Assembly: GCA_018435665.1 (NCBI GenBank)
Contig: JAHDND010000003.1
Coordinates: 24,436-88,435 of the forward strand
Origin: Candidatus Thiosymbion sp.
Lineage (GTDB): Bacteria; Pseudomonadota; Gammaproteobacteria; Chromatiales; Chromatiaceae
DNA: 64,000 bases
Reading direction: 5' to 3'
Numbering within the stretch: the first letter of the stretch is position 1; each line of letters opens with the position of its first letter. Of the stretch, positions 20,674 through 30,046 are shown piece after piece. A program made the position numbers and the translations under genes. Below the pieces are notes generated by a model, which saw only the letters and a program-made list of their open reading frames with translations, was not told the DNA's origin and ran no database searches.

Positions 20674-22379
20674 TGGGACTGTCCGGGAAAGACCGCGCCT
20701 TCAACTCGAACAAGGTGTCCTATCTCGACTTCAAGCAGATCGAGATGGACCGGGTACTGACGGCCCTGTTCGCGCGCCTTGCCCACAACGGTTTTCCGAG
20801 TCGGCTGAAGCGTCGTTTCGATCTCTCGGTTGAGGCCTTCGTCGACGAGTTCCTCGAACACCCCGAGTGGTTCACGGGCTTCTCGCAGCACCGGGAGATC
20901 TTGGAGCGATGGGTCGAGACGCACCTGATGGACGTCGTCAACCGCGGCAAATCGAACCAGGCCGTCGCGGCGCCGCGTCCGCTGCACGGGTTCACCTACC
21001 GCTTCCGCAACCCGAAGTACTCGCGCGACTATGGGGCCGCACAGCACATCTACGAGACGCTTTACCATGCGCGCAAGGACGCCGGCCAGGGGGCTATTGA
21101 GCAGCTCAATCGCTTCTTCTTTCAGGGCCATGACAAGGTCACCGGGCGGAGCGACGGCGCAGCCGTGCTCGACGTCGAGACGCAGGCGCTCCTGCGGCTG
21201 ACCGAGCAGGTGGAGGACGCCCCGGACGCGCGCGGCGGACGCGACAGCTTCACGCCGCTGTGCATCGGCGCCGCGGATCTACTCGCCGAGGACATCAAGC
21301 GGCTCCTCTTCTACGAGCGCCACATCCCGCGCTCGGTGATGGTCGACTACCTCAAGGTGCTCTTCGCGTTTCACCTGTCGCTCTACCACCTGCGGCTGCT
21401 CAAATTGCTGCCGGACCTGGTGAAACGTAAGGGCGCGGACCCGATCTGCGCATCGACGTCGTGCCCGATGGACCCGCGCAGTGCCACCAACCCGCATGGC
21501 GACTGCCCGTACCGCGTGGGGCTCGTCGTTGACGTTGCGGGCCAGCCGGACACCGCCTCGGCTCGGCTGGCAATCCGCAGCGCGGACGTCCACTACCGGC
21601 GCATACCGCCGTTCGTGAAGGCGTACTTCACGTTCAAGAAGCTTGATGAGTTTGCCGAGTCGCTCATCAAGACCGGCAAGCTGCATCGGCCGAAGGGCAC
21701 GGCGATGGGCGTGGGCGAGGTGCTGCAGCTCCTCGAACCTCTGCATAAGGACGAGCGATCCAAGTTCTTCGGCGCGCGGGTCTACGGGCTGGTGCAGGAC
21801 TCCGCGGGGCAGACGGAGACAGACATCGACCCTGAACTCCGGGCCGTGTTGGACCTCAAGCTCTCGGAGTTCGACACCTACGTGGAGATGCTGGTGGCGC
21901 TGCGCGGCAACTTCCACCGCCAGTACATCACCGAGTGCATCGACTCGCTGTTGATGAAGAACCGTCCCGGCGCCCTGATCGCGCAGGGACGCACCCGGGG
22001 TGCCCCGCGTCGGTTCGTCTTCGACAGTCGGCTTCTCGAGGTACTGCTCCAGATCGCCGTGCTCCGGCAGGACACGCCGACCGGTCCGTTCTACACCGGA
22101 GAGCTTCGCATCGAAGGCTTGCTGACCTGGCTGCGCCAACGATACGGCCTCCACATTGATTGCCTGCCCCGCGGAGACGGCTTCGGGGCGTCGAGCATCG
22201 AAGACCGCGCGGCGCTACGCGAGAACACTGCGGCCTTCATTGCCCGCCTGCGAGAAGTGGGCTTTTACCGCGACCTGTCGGACGCCTATGTCTCCCAGAC
22301 GGTCACGCCGCGCTATCGCATCGAGCCCCTGATCGGATCGGGGATCGGACCGGGGGATGGTCACGGGGGGACGCCATGA
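20673..22379 (+). CDS. mad7: MAD7-like protein of unknown function
   Basis: This is a 568-aa soluble protein that I cannot place in a family by reading. It begins GKDRAFNSNKVSYLDFKQIE and is mostly helical. It has a Cys cluster in the middle (CASTSCPMDPRS…GDCP at about 260-285) that could bind a metal. The last 150 residues look like a winged-helix or fold-back module (LLEVLLQIAVLRQD, LLTWLRQRYGLHID). The ATG overlaps the kinase stop (TGATG) and its own stop overlaps mad8 by 4 nt, so it is made together with both. In MADS the gene between kinase and large ATPase is MAD7, which is the basis for the name. Confidence 0.68.
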   Translation: MGLSGKDRAFNSNKVSYLDFKQIEMDRVLTALFARLAHNGFPSRLKRRFDLSVEAFVDEFLEHPEWFTGFSQHREILERWVETHLMDVVNRGKSNQAVAAPRPLHGFTYRFRNPKYSRDYGAAQHIYETLYHARKDAGQGAIEQLNRFFFQGHDKVTGRSDGAAVLDVETQALLRLTEQVEDAPDARGGRDSFTPLCIGAADLLAEDIKRLLFYERHIPRSVMVDYLKVLFAFHLSLYHLRLLKLLPDLVKRKGADPICASTSCPMDPRSATNPHGDCPYRVGLVVDVAGQPDTASARLAIRSADVHYRRIPPFVKAYFTFKKLDEFAESLIKTGKLHRPKGTAMGVGEVLQLLEPLHKDERSKFFGARVYGLVQDSAGQTETDIDPELRAVLDLKLSEFDTYVEMLVALRGNFHRQYITECIDSLLMKNRPGALIAQGRTRGAPRRFVFDSRLLEVLLQIAVLRQDTPTGPFYTGELRIEGLLTWLRQRYGLHIDCLPRGDGFGASSIEDRAALRENTAAFIARLREVGFYRDLSDAYVSQTVTPRYRIEPLIGSGIGPGDGHGGTP

Positions 22380-25300
22380 GCCAGGGACTTCGCACCATTC
22401 AATCGCACGACCTCGCTGCTGAGTTCGAAACCGAGCTCTTCCCACGGCTCGCCGAGCTGCTCTGTTCGCGCGGCCGCGGCCACTGCATGCGGCTCACCGA
22501 CATCGACCGCGACCTCATGGTGCGGCTCTGCGGGCGCCTGCGCGCCGAGGTACCCGAGGCCCAGGTAGTCATCCTGGGCAACGGACACAGCACCACCCCG
22601 CCAACGCTGACAGTGACCGCCACTAAGCTGGTCGAGCTGCGCAACCCGTTGCCGGATGGCGCGCTGCGTTTGCCGCTGCTCGTGTTCATCCCCAACGACT
22701 TGCGCGCCGCCGCCGAAGACAGCTTCGGCATCGCGACCTTTGAGGACGTCCCTGTGGGCGACGTCTACGCAGGGCTGCGTACTCGACTCCTGGGCGAGCT
22801 GCCGGCCGCTGTCCGAGGGGCCGTCGCAGAGGGCCTCCGACGGCTCGATGATGACGAGACCTGGCCATTCGCCGACCCGTTGGCGGTCGTGCGGTTCCTG
22901 TTGAGCGCGAAGTTGAACGGCGGCAACCCAGAGGCCATTGGCGCCGGGCTGTTCGAGCTGGCCCTCGTCCCCGACTTCGAGCTGCTCAACGACGCGACCA
23001 AGGCGCCGACGCGGATCGGGCGCAACCGCGACAGCGTGCGAACGCTGACTTGGTCTTCTCGGTCTGAACGCGGCCGGGTACTCGACCTTGGGCTCAAGAA
23101 GGGTGCCTTCCAGGCGCAGCTCGGCGAGTTCCTGACAGACGCTGGCGTTGAGGACCCACGCGAGTGGACCCGGCGCATCGTGCTTGATCGCGCCTGCTGG
23201 AAGTTCGCCTTCCACCGCTGGGAGTTCGCAGAGAGCACTGACGACCAGGGGCACGTCTTCATTGGCGACGTGTTGGCTGACCTGCCGCTGGTCGGTGAAG
23301 ACCCTGCCGATGCGAAGCTCCAAGAGCTCAAGGCCGAGGAGAAGATCCTCGTCGTCGGCAAGGGGGGCTTGAGAAAGTTCAACGTCGGTTTCCGCGTGGA
23401 CCCGCACCCCTCGCGAGTCGAGGGGCTCGCGAAATTCGTGGCCCAGGTCGTCGCGAAAGAGACTGGGCCGGTTGGCCTGGTGCGGAGCAAGAAGACCTGG
23501 TCGTCGAACCGTCGCACGGCGACGATCGACATCAACAACCTCCACAAGGTCGACTGGGAAGAGGGCTGGCACTTCGTGCGTGTCCTCGCCCAGACCGAGG
23601 ATGGCGATCTCATGCCGCTGGTGGATGAGACCGGTCACCCGCTCCCCTGGGCGGTGGACGACGAGGACGCGACCGTGCCTCGTCCGAATGAGAGCGACCT
23701 CTTTTACGTCGTCACCGAGGTCGACGAGCCGCCCCCGCCGCATCAGCGCGCAGTGCAGAACGACGACAGCCTCGAGCACGCACGTCTGCGTTTGCAGTTC
23801 AGCGCCGTCGTGGACGGGCGCGACCCAGGCACCATCGCGCCGCAGGGCGCGAACTGGGCCGAGCGGCGCCGTGGACAGTCGTCCGGCTCCGAAATGATCG
23901 AGGTTCAGTTCGGGCGGGACGGGACTATCCACGTCCCCGTCTCGCGCGGGCTCAAGGGGATCGAGCAGGCGATCCTCGCAGCACCTACGGGGCCCGCAGC
24001 CTGGCGCGTCTCGTTGCGGATGGGGCAGCCAGACAATCCCACCGTCGAAGAAGCTCGCTGGCCATCCATCGAGGTGTGCCGAGAGTTCCTCGCCGCGCGT
24101 CAGGGGTGGTTCGACGCAGTACGGGCCGGCGCATCGGAACTTGTGACGCAAGCCGCGAACTTCCGGACCCTACGCCCGTTGGCCCTGACCTACGCCGAAG
24201 CCTATCAGCGCCTGGTCGGGGCGCTTCTGGCGCGTGCCGAGGACAGCGACAGCCCAGAGGGAAAGGCAGCGCTCGGCGACCTGTGGCTCATGCTCAGCCT
24301 CGACACGGTGACCATGGCAGTCATCGATCATCGTGGGCGGCGACGCGAGGCCGCACTCGTGTCCCCGACCCACCCCCTGCGTGTCCTCTGGTTCGCCGCG
24401 TGGGCCGAAATGGGATCGCAGTGGATCGAGGCCGCCCGCAAGGGCCCCGCAGCGTTCGTGGTTGCCACCCGCGACGCCCTGCTGCGTCAGCTCGCGCCGG
24501 TGGGCTATCCGCCGGTGCTGGCGACGCCAGGGGGGCAGTCGGTCGGCGGTCGGCTCATGACACCCATCGACAACCTCGCGCCGCACTGGACCCTCTACGC
24601 GCCGGCCCACGAGCCCGACCCGCGCGGCCTGCTCGGTGAAGTCTGCGCCGCCTTCGGACTCCCCGAGCCCGGCATCGGTGGAGCCGTCATCGACGGGGCC
24701 TTCCTCGCCACTCGGGTGCAGCGATACCTCGTCCAACACCCCTACATCAGCACGCTCACCATCAACGCGTTCAATCCGGGACGCGCTGGCGTTCTCGCGC
24801 AGATGCTCTTGACGCTGCAGCGCCAGCCGGTCTTCGAGGACATCCTGTACGACATTCGCCTGTTTGTCCCCGATGCGGACGCCCCCGGTGTCGGCGAGGG
24901 ACTCGCTGAGCTTCTCTCGCCGTCCGGTAACCTCACCGGACGTGAGGCCGATGCGTTCGCCACACCGAGCGGTGACCACCTGCACCCCAAGCTCGCGCTC
25001 GGCGTGAGAAGCACGACCGACTTCCGAGCGAAACCCGAGCGCTTCTCGGCGCACCTCTCGTTCCTCTTCGATCTGTTTCCCGCCGAGGAGGTGGGCGCGA
25101 CGGCAGCTTCGGTCCAAGAGTCGGCGGCCCCGGTGCACGGCCTCCTGCAGGACTACCACGTCGAGTACCGGGAGGACGACGAGACCATCGCCTGGCGACG
25201 CACACCACGCCATGGCAACGCGCTGCCCTTGCTCGGCTGCGAGGAGCTGACGGATCTGCTCTCGTCGCTCCCCGCGGTACTCTCCAACGCGACTGCGGCA

Positions 25301-27958
25301 GTGGCGACGGGTCGGACGGGGATTGGCATGCGGCCCGTCATCGGCCTCGCCCTCGATGCAACCGAACGGGCCCTGTTGCATCAGGTTCACGAGGTCAGCG
25401 ATTGGGTCCTGACCCTCGACCGGAACATGGGTATCGAGTTCTTCGACCACGGCGGTCGACGAGACCGGCCCGACTACCTCATTGACTACTCGCCCGACGT
25501 CGGCGCGTCGCTTGGCCATCGGCTCACGATCACCTCGCGCTCGGTGGCGGAACTCGAAGCGATGCTCATCCCCGTGCTCGAGGACTACGGCCTCGCGGCC
25601 GAGGGACGACACGCGGTGGCGGTCCTCGACCAGCTCCGCTCGCTGTCGGGACGCCTTGCGCTGAAGCTCATCTCGGCTCCTTCGCAACGGGCGGAAGCCC
25701 TCGGGCTGGCGCTCTCGCGCATGTACCTGGAACATCAGGGGGCGTTCCAGAGCCAGATTGCGGTGCCTCTCGACGCACACCTCGATCTCTACCGCTCGCT
25801 CAAGCAGGTGGCGGACGAGTTGGGCAACGACGTCAGCTTCAAGCGCACCGACCTCGGCCTCTTCGACCTGAACGCCGCGGAGCGGACCATCACCTGTCGG
25901 CTCGTGGAAGTGAAGTGCTACAGCGCGGTCGGCGACCTCGGCGCCTACGCGGCCCTCAGGGATCGGATCGCTACGCAGATTTCCCAGAGTCAGGAAGTGC
26001 TGTCGCTGCACTTCGACCCACACCGCGCCGCGGCTGATCGCGCAGATCGGCTGATCAAGACACGCGAGTTAGTGGCCCTGCTGGAGTTCTATCTAGACCG
26101 CGGAGTGCGCTACGGGATCATGGATGAGCAAGCGGCCGAGGAGGCGCGGTTCCTGCTTCGCTCGCTCGAGGACGGCTATCGCCTCATCTTCACCCGTAGC
26201 GCACTCGTGTTCGACTTCGAGAAGGATGGGAGCGAGGTCGATCACGAGCACGGCATCGAGTTTCATCGCGTCGGCTCCAACCTAATTCGTGAACTTGTCG
26301 AGGCTGCCGCGCCGACTCCCGAGGAAAAGGCAGCCTCATCCGAGGCGCTCGAACCCGAGGCCCCGGCTGCGGAACGCAGCGAGGCAGAGCTCATACGCCG
26401 GCGTAGTCGCACACCGAGCATCCCTGCCCTCGAGGCCGCAGCGTTCCTCGGCTCGAGTCGTGAGCGAACTGTCTCGTGGGAGGATCTCACCTCGACTCGA
26501 CGGGACGAAGAAAGCAGTTCGGCAATCACCGAACCGCCAGGTCTCGACCGGCCGGTCGTCGAGGACCCGCACAAACCCTTGGTGGAGCTCCCCGCACCTG
26601 CGCCTGCGCCACTGGAGCCTCCCGCGGTCGGAACCTCGCGGCCCACGCGGCCGCAGGAGACGCCAGAGCCGCCCCCTGGTGGCCCGCTCGTGGCCAGGCC
26701 CGAGACGAAGTCGGTCCCGATTGCTCACGCCCCGACCGATGCCGTACCGGGTGAGGGGCCGGCGTACGACGTGATGCTTGGCGTCACGGGCGCTTCCCCA
26801 CAATACGGCATCCTTGGCGAGGTCTCGGGCCGCACGGTGGCACTCGATCTCAACCACACGCACACCATCAGCCTCTTCGGCGTGCAGGGCGGTGGCAAGA
26901 GCTACACCCTGGGGACAGTGGCGGAGATGGCGTCGCTGCCGATCAAGGGTATCAACCGCCTGCCGCAGCCGCTCGCGACCGTCATCTTCCATTACAGCCC
27001 GACCATGGACTACGCGCCGGAGTTCACCTCAATGGTGGCTCCGAACACCGACGAAGCGCAGGTGGCGATGCTTCGCGAGCGCTACGGCGCCGAGCCGCGG
27101 GCGCTCTCCGACGTCCTGCTTTTGGTCCCGGCCGACAAGTTTGAGGAACGACAGGCCGAGTACTCCAGCATTGAGGTTCGTCCGCTCCAGTTCGCGGCCG
27201 CCGAGCTTCAGGCGAGCCATTGGCGCTTTCTCATGGGTGCGGTCGGCAACCAGGCCACGTACATTCGCCAACTCAACCGGATCATGAAGCAGCTTCGGGA
27301 TGACTTGACGCTCGCCGGACTGCGCCAGGGCATCGACGTCTCTCGCATGCCCGATCACATCAAGGAACTGGCGCGCGGCCGCCTCGATCTCGCCGAGGAG
27401 TTCATCGACGACAACACGCACATCGGCGAGGTCATCCGTCCCGGCCGGCTGGTGATCGTCGATCTCCGCGATGAGTTCATGGAGAAGGACCAAGCCCTCG
27501 GACTGTTCGTGGTGCTGCTCCAGCTGTTCGCCGAGGTCACCTTCGAGGGCCGCAAGTTCAACAAGCTCGTCGTGTTCGACGAGGCCCACAAGTACATCGA
27601 AAGCCCTGACCTGGTGGCTGGCCTCGTCGAGGTCGTCCGCGAGATGCGGCACAAGGGCACGAGCATCATGGTGGCGAGTCAGGACCCGCCTTCGGTGCCG
27701 GTCCAGCTAATCGAGCTCTCGACCCAGATCATCTTGCACAAGTTCAACTCGCCGGCGTGGCTCAAGCACATCCAGAAGGCCAACGCCGCTCTGGGCGGTC
27801 TGACGCCGGAGAAGATGGCCCACCTTCGGCCGGGCGAGGCATTCGTGTGGTCGAGCAAGGCCACGGACGAGACGTTCTGCAAGGGTGCTGTCAAGCTGCG
27901 CTGCCGACCCCGCGCGACACAACACGGTGGGGCAACGAAGACGGCGGTGAGGGACTAA
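22376..27958 (+). CDS. mad8: MAD8-like giant ATP-binding protein (HerA/FtsK-type ATPase with nuclease-like segment)
   Basis: This 1860-aa protein closes the defence operon. The ATG at 22376 overlaps the mad7 stop. The C-terminal part is a HerA/DUF87-type motor, with Walker A GVQGGGKSYTLG at about 1503 and Walker B KLVVFDEAHKYIE at about 1730. The sensor region MRHKGTSIMVASQDPPSVP is typical of these hexameric translocases. A segment at about 1155-1182 (DLGLFDLN…, then RLVEVKCYS with Glu1178 and Lys1180) fits the D…E-x-K core of PD-(D/E)xK nucleases. Residues 1-1100 are of unknown fold. A Pro/Ala-rich linker (about 1300-1450) separates the nuclease-like and motor parts. It is a good candidate for the DNA-translocating or DNA-cutting effector. 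Confidence 0.8.
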   Translation: MSQGLRTIQSHDLAAEFETELFPRLAELLCSRGRGHCMRLTDIDRDLMVRLCGRLRAEVPEAQVVILGNGHSTTPPTLTVTATKLVELRNPLPDGALRLPLLVFIPNDLRAAAEDSFGIATFEDVPVGDVYAGLRTRLLGELPAAVRGAVAEGLRRLDDDETWPFADPLAVVRFLLSAKLNGGNPEAIGAGLFELALVPDFELLNDATKAPTRIGRNRDSVRTLTWSSRSERGRVLDLGLKKGAFQAQLGEFLTDAGVEDPREWTRRIVLDRACWKFAFHRWEFAESTDDQGHVFIGDVLADLPLVGEDPADAKLQELKAEEKILVVGKGGLRKFNVGFRVDPHPSRVEGLAKFVAQVVAKETGPVGLVRSKKTWSSNRRTATIDINNLHKVDWEEGWHFVRVLAQTEDGDLMPLVDETGHPLPWAVDDEDATVPRPNESDLFYVVTEVDEPPPPHQRAVQNDDSLEHARLRLQFSAVVDGRDPGTIAPQGANWAERRRGQSSGSEMIEVQFGRDGTIHVPVSRGLKGIEQAILAAPTGPAAWRVSLRMGQPDNPTVEEARWPSIEVCREFLAARQGWFDAVRAGASELVTQAANFRTLRPLALTYAEAYQRLVGALLARAEDSDSPEGKAALGDLWLMLSLDTVTMAVIDHRGRRREAALVSPTHPLRVLWFAAWAEMGSQWIEAARKGPAAFVVATRDALLRQLAPVGYPPVLATPGGQSVGGRLMTPIDNLAPHWTLYAPAHEPDPRGLLGEVCAAFGLPEPGIGGAVIDGAFLATRVQRYLVQHPYISTLTINAFNPGRAGVLAQMLLTLQRQPVFEDILYDIRLFVPDADAPGVGEGLAELLSPSGNLTGREADAFATPSGDHLHPKLALGVRSTTDFRAKPERFSAHLSFLFDLFPAEEVGATAASVQESAAPVHGLLQDYHVEYREDDETIAWRRTPRHGNALPLLGCEELTDLLSSLPAVLSNATAAVATGRTGIGMRPVIGLALDATERALLHQVHEVSDWVLTLDRNMGIEFFDHGGRRDRPDYLIDYSPDVGASLGHRLTITSRSVAELEAMLIPVLEDYGLAAEGRHAVAVLDQLRSLSGRLALKLISAPSQRAEALGLALSRMYLEHQGAFQSQIAVPLDAHLDLYRSLKQVADELGNDVSFKRTDLGLFDLNAAERTITCRLVEVKCYSAVGDLGAYAALRDRIATQISQSQEVLSLHFDPHRAAADRADRLIKTRELVALLEFYLDRGVRYGIMDEQAAEEARFLLRSLEDGYRLIFTRSALVFDFEKDGSEVDHEHGIEFHRVGSNLIRELVEAAAPTPEEKAASSEALEPEAPAAERSEAELIRRRSRTPSIPALEAAAFLGSSRERTVSWEDLTSTRRDEESSSAITEPPGLDRPVVEDPHKPLVELPAPAPAPLEPPAVGTSRPTRPQETPEPPPGGPLVARPETKSVPIAHAPTDAVPGEGPAYDVMLGVTGASPQYGILGEVSGRTVALDLNHTHTISLFGVQGGGKSYTLGTVAEMASLPIKGINRLPQPLATVIFHYSPTMDYAPEFTSMVAPNTDEAQVAMLRERYGAEPRALSDVLLLVPADKFEERQAEYSSIEVRPLQFAAAELQASHWRFLMGAVGNQATYIRQLNRIMKQLRDDLTLAGLRQGIDVSRMPDHIKELARGRLDLAEEFIDDNTHIGEVIRPGRLVIVDLRDEFMEKDQALGLFVVLLQLFAEVTFEGRKFNKLVVFDEAHKYIESPDLVAGLVEVVREMRHKGTSIMVASQDPPSVPVQLIELSTQIILHKFNSPAWLKHIQKANAALGGLTPEKMAHLRPGEAFVWSSKATDETFCKGAVKLRCRPRATQHGGATKTAVRD

Positions 27959-28092
27959 GATGGCCACCCGGATGGCGTACAAGTAGGCTGAGCGGGTGCG
28001 TGTGCTTCAGAGATGCGGTCCAATCCACTACCAAGATCTTGCGGACGCCATCGTGAAAGCAAGTCTGTTGCTGATCAAGCATCCATCTCGAT

Positions 28093-28153
28093 CCTATTCT
28101 GAGCCAGGCTGAATCGAGCCGAACTATCCATGTACATTCCCCAACACTTCGCC
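28093..28153 (+). repeat. Right 61-bp direct repeat bounding the island
   Basis: This is the partner of 8351-8411, at an offset of 19,742 bp. It starts with a copy of the last ureC bases (CTATTCTGA) although no ureC precedes it here, then continues through the spacer into the true start of paiB at 28130. The 27959-28092 stretch between the end of mad8 and this repeat shows no gene. Confidence 0.8.
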
Positions 28154-28771
28154 GAGCCCAGGGTCGATATCCTGCACCAGTTGATCCAGGCCCGACCGCT
28201 CTGCACGCTGGTCACGCCAACGCCGGGCGGGCTCGACGCGAACCACGTCCCGCTCCATCTCTCGGATGCGCCAGCCCCGTTCGGAACGCTGCGCGGTCAT
28301 GTGGCCCGCGCCAATCCGATGTGGCGCAAGGTCGTTCCCGGCAGCGAGGTTCTGGCCATCTTTCAGGGGCCGGAAGCCTACGTCACCCCCTCTTGGTATC
28401 CCACCAAGGCTGAGACGGGTAAGGTGGTGCCGACCTGGAACTATGCCGTCGCCCACGCCTACGGTATGCTGCGTGTTATTGAGGATTCCACTTGGGTGCG
28501 CGCCCAGCTTGATGCGCTTACCGCCCATAACGAGGCAGCTTTTGCCGCCCCCTGGCAGGTGAGCGATGCGCCCCGTGAATTCATCGACAAGCTGCTGGGG
28601 GCCGTGGTCGGGATCGAGATCGTCATCACCCGCCTCGTCGGCAAATGGAAAACCAGCCAAAACCAGCCGGCGTCCAATCGGGAAGGGGTCGCGCATGGAC
28701 TACGCGCCTTGGGCGCAGAAGAGGCCATCGCAATGGCGGACTTGGTGGATGCCGCCCGCCCCTCGCGCTGA
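28130..28771 (+). CDS. PaiB-family FMN-binding protein (putative negative regulator)
   Basis: This 213-aa protein is of the PaiB / FMN_bind_2 family (split-barrel flavin fold). It begins MYIPQHFAE, the standard family opening, and carries PTPGGLDANHVPLHL, GTLRGHVARANPMWR, AYVTPSWYPTKAETGKVVPT and WNYAVAHAYG, which are hallmark family blocks. It lies between ureC and ureE in the reconstructed ancestral order. Family members have been described as repressors of protease and sporulation genes in Bacillus, but most are uncharacterised. Its first 24 bases are also present as a remnant at 8388. It may be co-transcribed with ureEFG and depends now on a promoter inside or at the end of the island. 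Confidence 0.9.
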   Translation: MYIPQHFAEPRVDILHQLIQARPLCTLVTPTPGGLDANHVPLHLSDAPAPFGTLRGHVARANPMWRKVVPGSEVLAIFQGPEAYVTPSWYPTKAETGKVVPTWNYAVAHAYGMLRVIEDSTWVRAQLDALTAHNEAAFAAPWQVSDAPREFIDKLLGAVVGIEIVITRLVGKWKTSQNQPASNREGVAHGLRALGAEEAIAMADLVDAARPSR

Positions 28772-28817
28772 TCCCCCCATCCAGGTTCCGAAGCTGCCAT
28801 CACGCGACCCCCTTTAC

Positions 28818-29339
28818 ATGATCAGACTTACCCAACAACTCGACCACGCCCACCCGGTGAATGCCACCCTCACCCTCCCCTACGACAGTCGCACCAAGAG
28901 CCGGCTGAGGGTGGTTTTGGACGACGGTCGGGAGGCGGGGCTTTTCCTGGAGCGTGGTGGCCCCGGTCTCAAGGATGGGGATCTGCTGGGCGACGAGGAG
29001 GGCAGTGTGGTCCAGGTGCGGGCGGCGCCCGAGACCCTGTCGGTGGTGGACTGCCGGGATCACTTGCTGTTGGCGCGGGCCTGCTATCACCTGGGCAACC
29101 GGCATGTTCCCGTCTGTATCCAGGCCGACTGGCTGAGTTACCCTCATGATCCAGTGCTGGATAATCTGTTGCGGGGCCTGGGACTGGCGGTGCGGGTCGA
29201 ACTCGTCCCCTTCGAGCCCGAGCCCGGCGCCTATGCCAGTGGCGCCGGTCATGCCCACGGCCATGCGGCCCAGGCCGACTCACACGGCCATGCCCATGAT
29301 GACCCTGCCTACCCCCATTCCCATGCTCCATCCCCCTGA
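28818..29339 (+). CDS. ureE: Urease accessory protein UreE (nickel metallochaperone)
   Basis: This is a 173-aa nickel carrier for urease maturation. The N-terminal peptide-binding domain and the metal-binding domain are recognisable from TLTLPYDSRTKSRLRVVL, LARACYHLGNRHVPVCI and YPHDPVLDNLLRGLGL. The buried metal-site His (GNRHVPV) is present. The C-terminal tail is His-rich (HAHGHAAQADSHGHAHDD and further His), as in nickel-storing UreE. The ATG at 28818 begins the conserved MIRLTQQLD; longer in-frame readings upstream overlap paiB in another frame. ureF starts 3 nt after its stop. Confidence 0.95.
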   Translation: MIRLTQQLDHAHPVNATLTLPYDSRTKSRLRVVLDDGREAGLFLERGGPGLKDGDLLGDEEGSVVQVRAAPETLSVVDCRDHLLLARACYHLGNRHVPVCIQADWLSYPHDPVLDNLLRGLGLAVRVELVPFEPEPGAYASGAGHAHGHAAQADSHGHAHDDPAYPHSHAPSP

Positions 29340-29342
29340 TCC

Positions 29343-30035
29343 GTGAGCGAATCCTGGCCGGAACCGGCCGATCTGGCCCTGATCCGTCTCCTGCAATTGT
29401 GTAGCGGCAGCCTGCCCATCGGCGCCTTCAGCTTCTCCCAGGGCATCGAGTGGGCAGTATCGGCCGGCTGGATCCGGGATCAGGCCAGCCTGGGCGATTG
29501 GCTGAGTGATGTGGCCGCCACCAATCTCGCCTCCGTGGAAATTCCCCTGCTGGCGCGGCTCTATCGCGCGGTCGAGGCGGGCGATGCCCAGGCCCTGGAC
29601 CAGGGATGCCAGTGGCTCCTGGCGAGTCGGGAAACCAGCGAATTGCGTGACGAGGATCGCCAGCGTGGCCGCGCCCTCGCTACCCTGCTGGTGGACCTGG
29701 ATCTGCCCCGGGCCCGGGAGTGGCGCTCCAACCTAGCCGCTTGCCAAAGCGCCGGCTTCGCCCTAGCGGCGGTCGGCTGGGGCATCCCCTTGCCCCAGGC
29801 CGCCCTAGGCTTTGCCTGGGGCTGGCTGGAAAATCTCATCCTGGCCGGGGTCAAGCTGATCCCCCTTGGGCAAACCGCGGGCCAACGGTTGCTGCGGGAC
29901 CTGGGTCCCGTCCTGGTCGGCGCCGTGGGCCGGGGCCTGACCCTGACAGACGCCGAGGTGGGGGCCTCGGCCCCCGCCCTGGCCATCGCCAGCAGCCGCC
30001 ATCCCCAACAATATTGCCGCTTATTCCGATCCTGA
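29343..30035 (+). CDS. ureF: Urease accessory protein UreF
   Basis: This 230-aa GTPase-regulating accessory protein bridges UreD and UreG during nickel delivery. It begins with GTG at 29343, 3 nt after ureE. Family marks are [24 protein letters not shown] near residues 17-40, the [14 protein letters not shown] block, and the C-terminal [14 protein letters not shown] with its conserved Arg. The protein is helical throughout and of normal length. The spacing to ureG (11 nt, with GAGAGGG as ribosome-binding site) supports one transcript. Confidence 0.95.
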   Translation: MSESWPEPADLALIRLLQLCSGSLPIGAFSFSQGIEWAVSAGWIRDQASLGDWLSDVAATNLASVEIPLLARLYRAVEAGDAQALDQGCQWLLASRETSELRDEDRQRGRALATLLVDLDLPRAREWRSNLAACQSAGFALAAVGWGIPLPQAALGFAWGWLENLILAGVKLIPLGQTAGQRLLRDLGPVLVGAVGRGLTLTDAEVGASAPALAIASSRHPQQYCRLFRS

Positions 30036-30046
30036 GAGAGGGCGCC

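Noticed and set aside
24170..26023. 617-codon open frame antisense to the giant ATPase gene
   Set aside because: It is Arg/Glu/His-rich with no motif and lies wholly inside the conserved mad8 reading frame.
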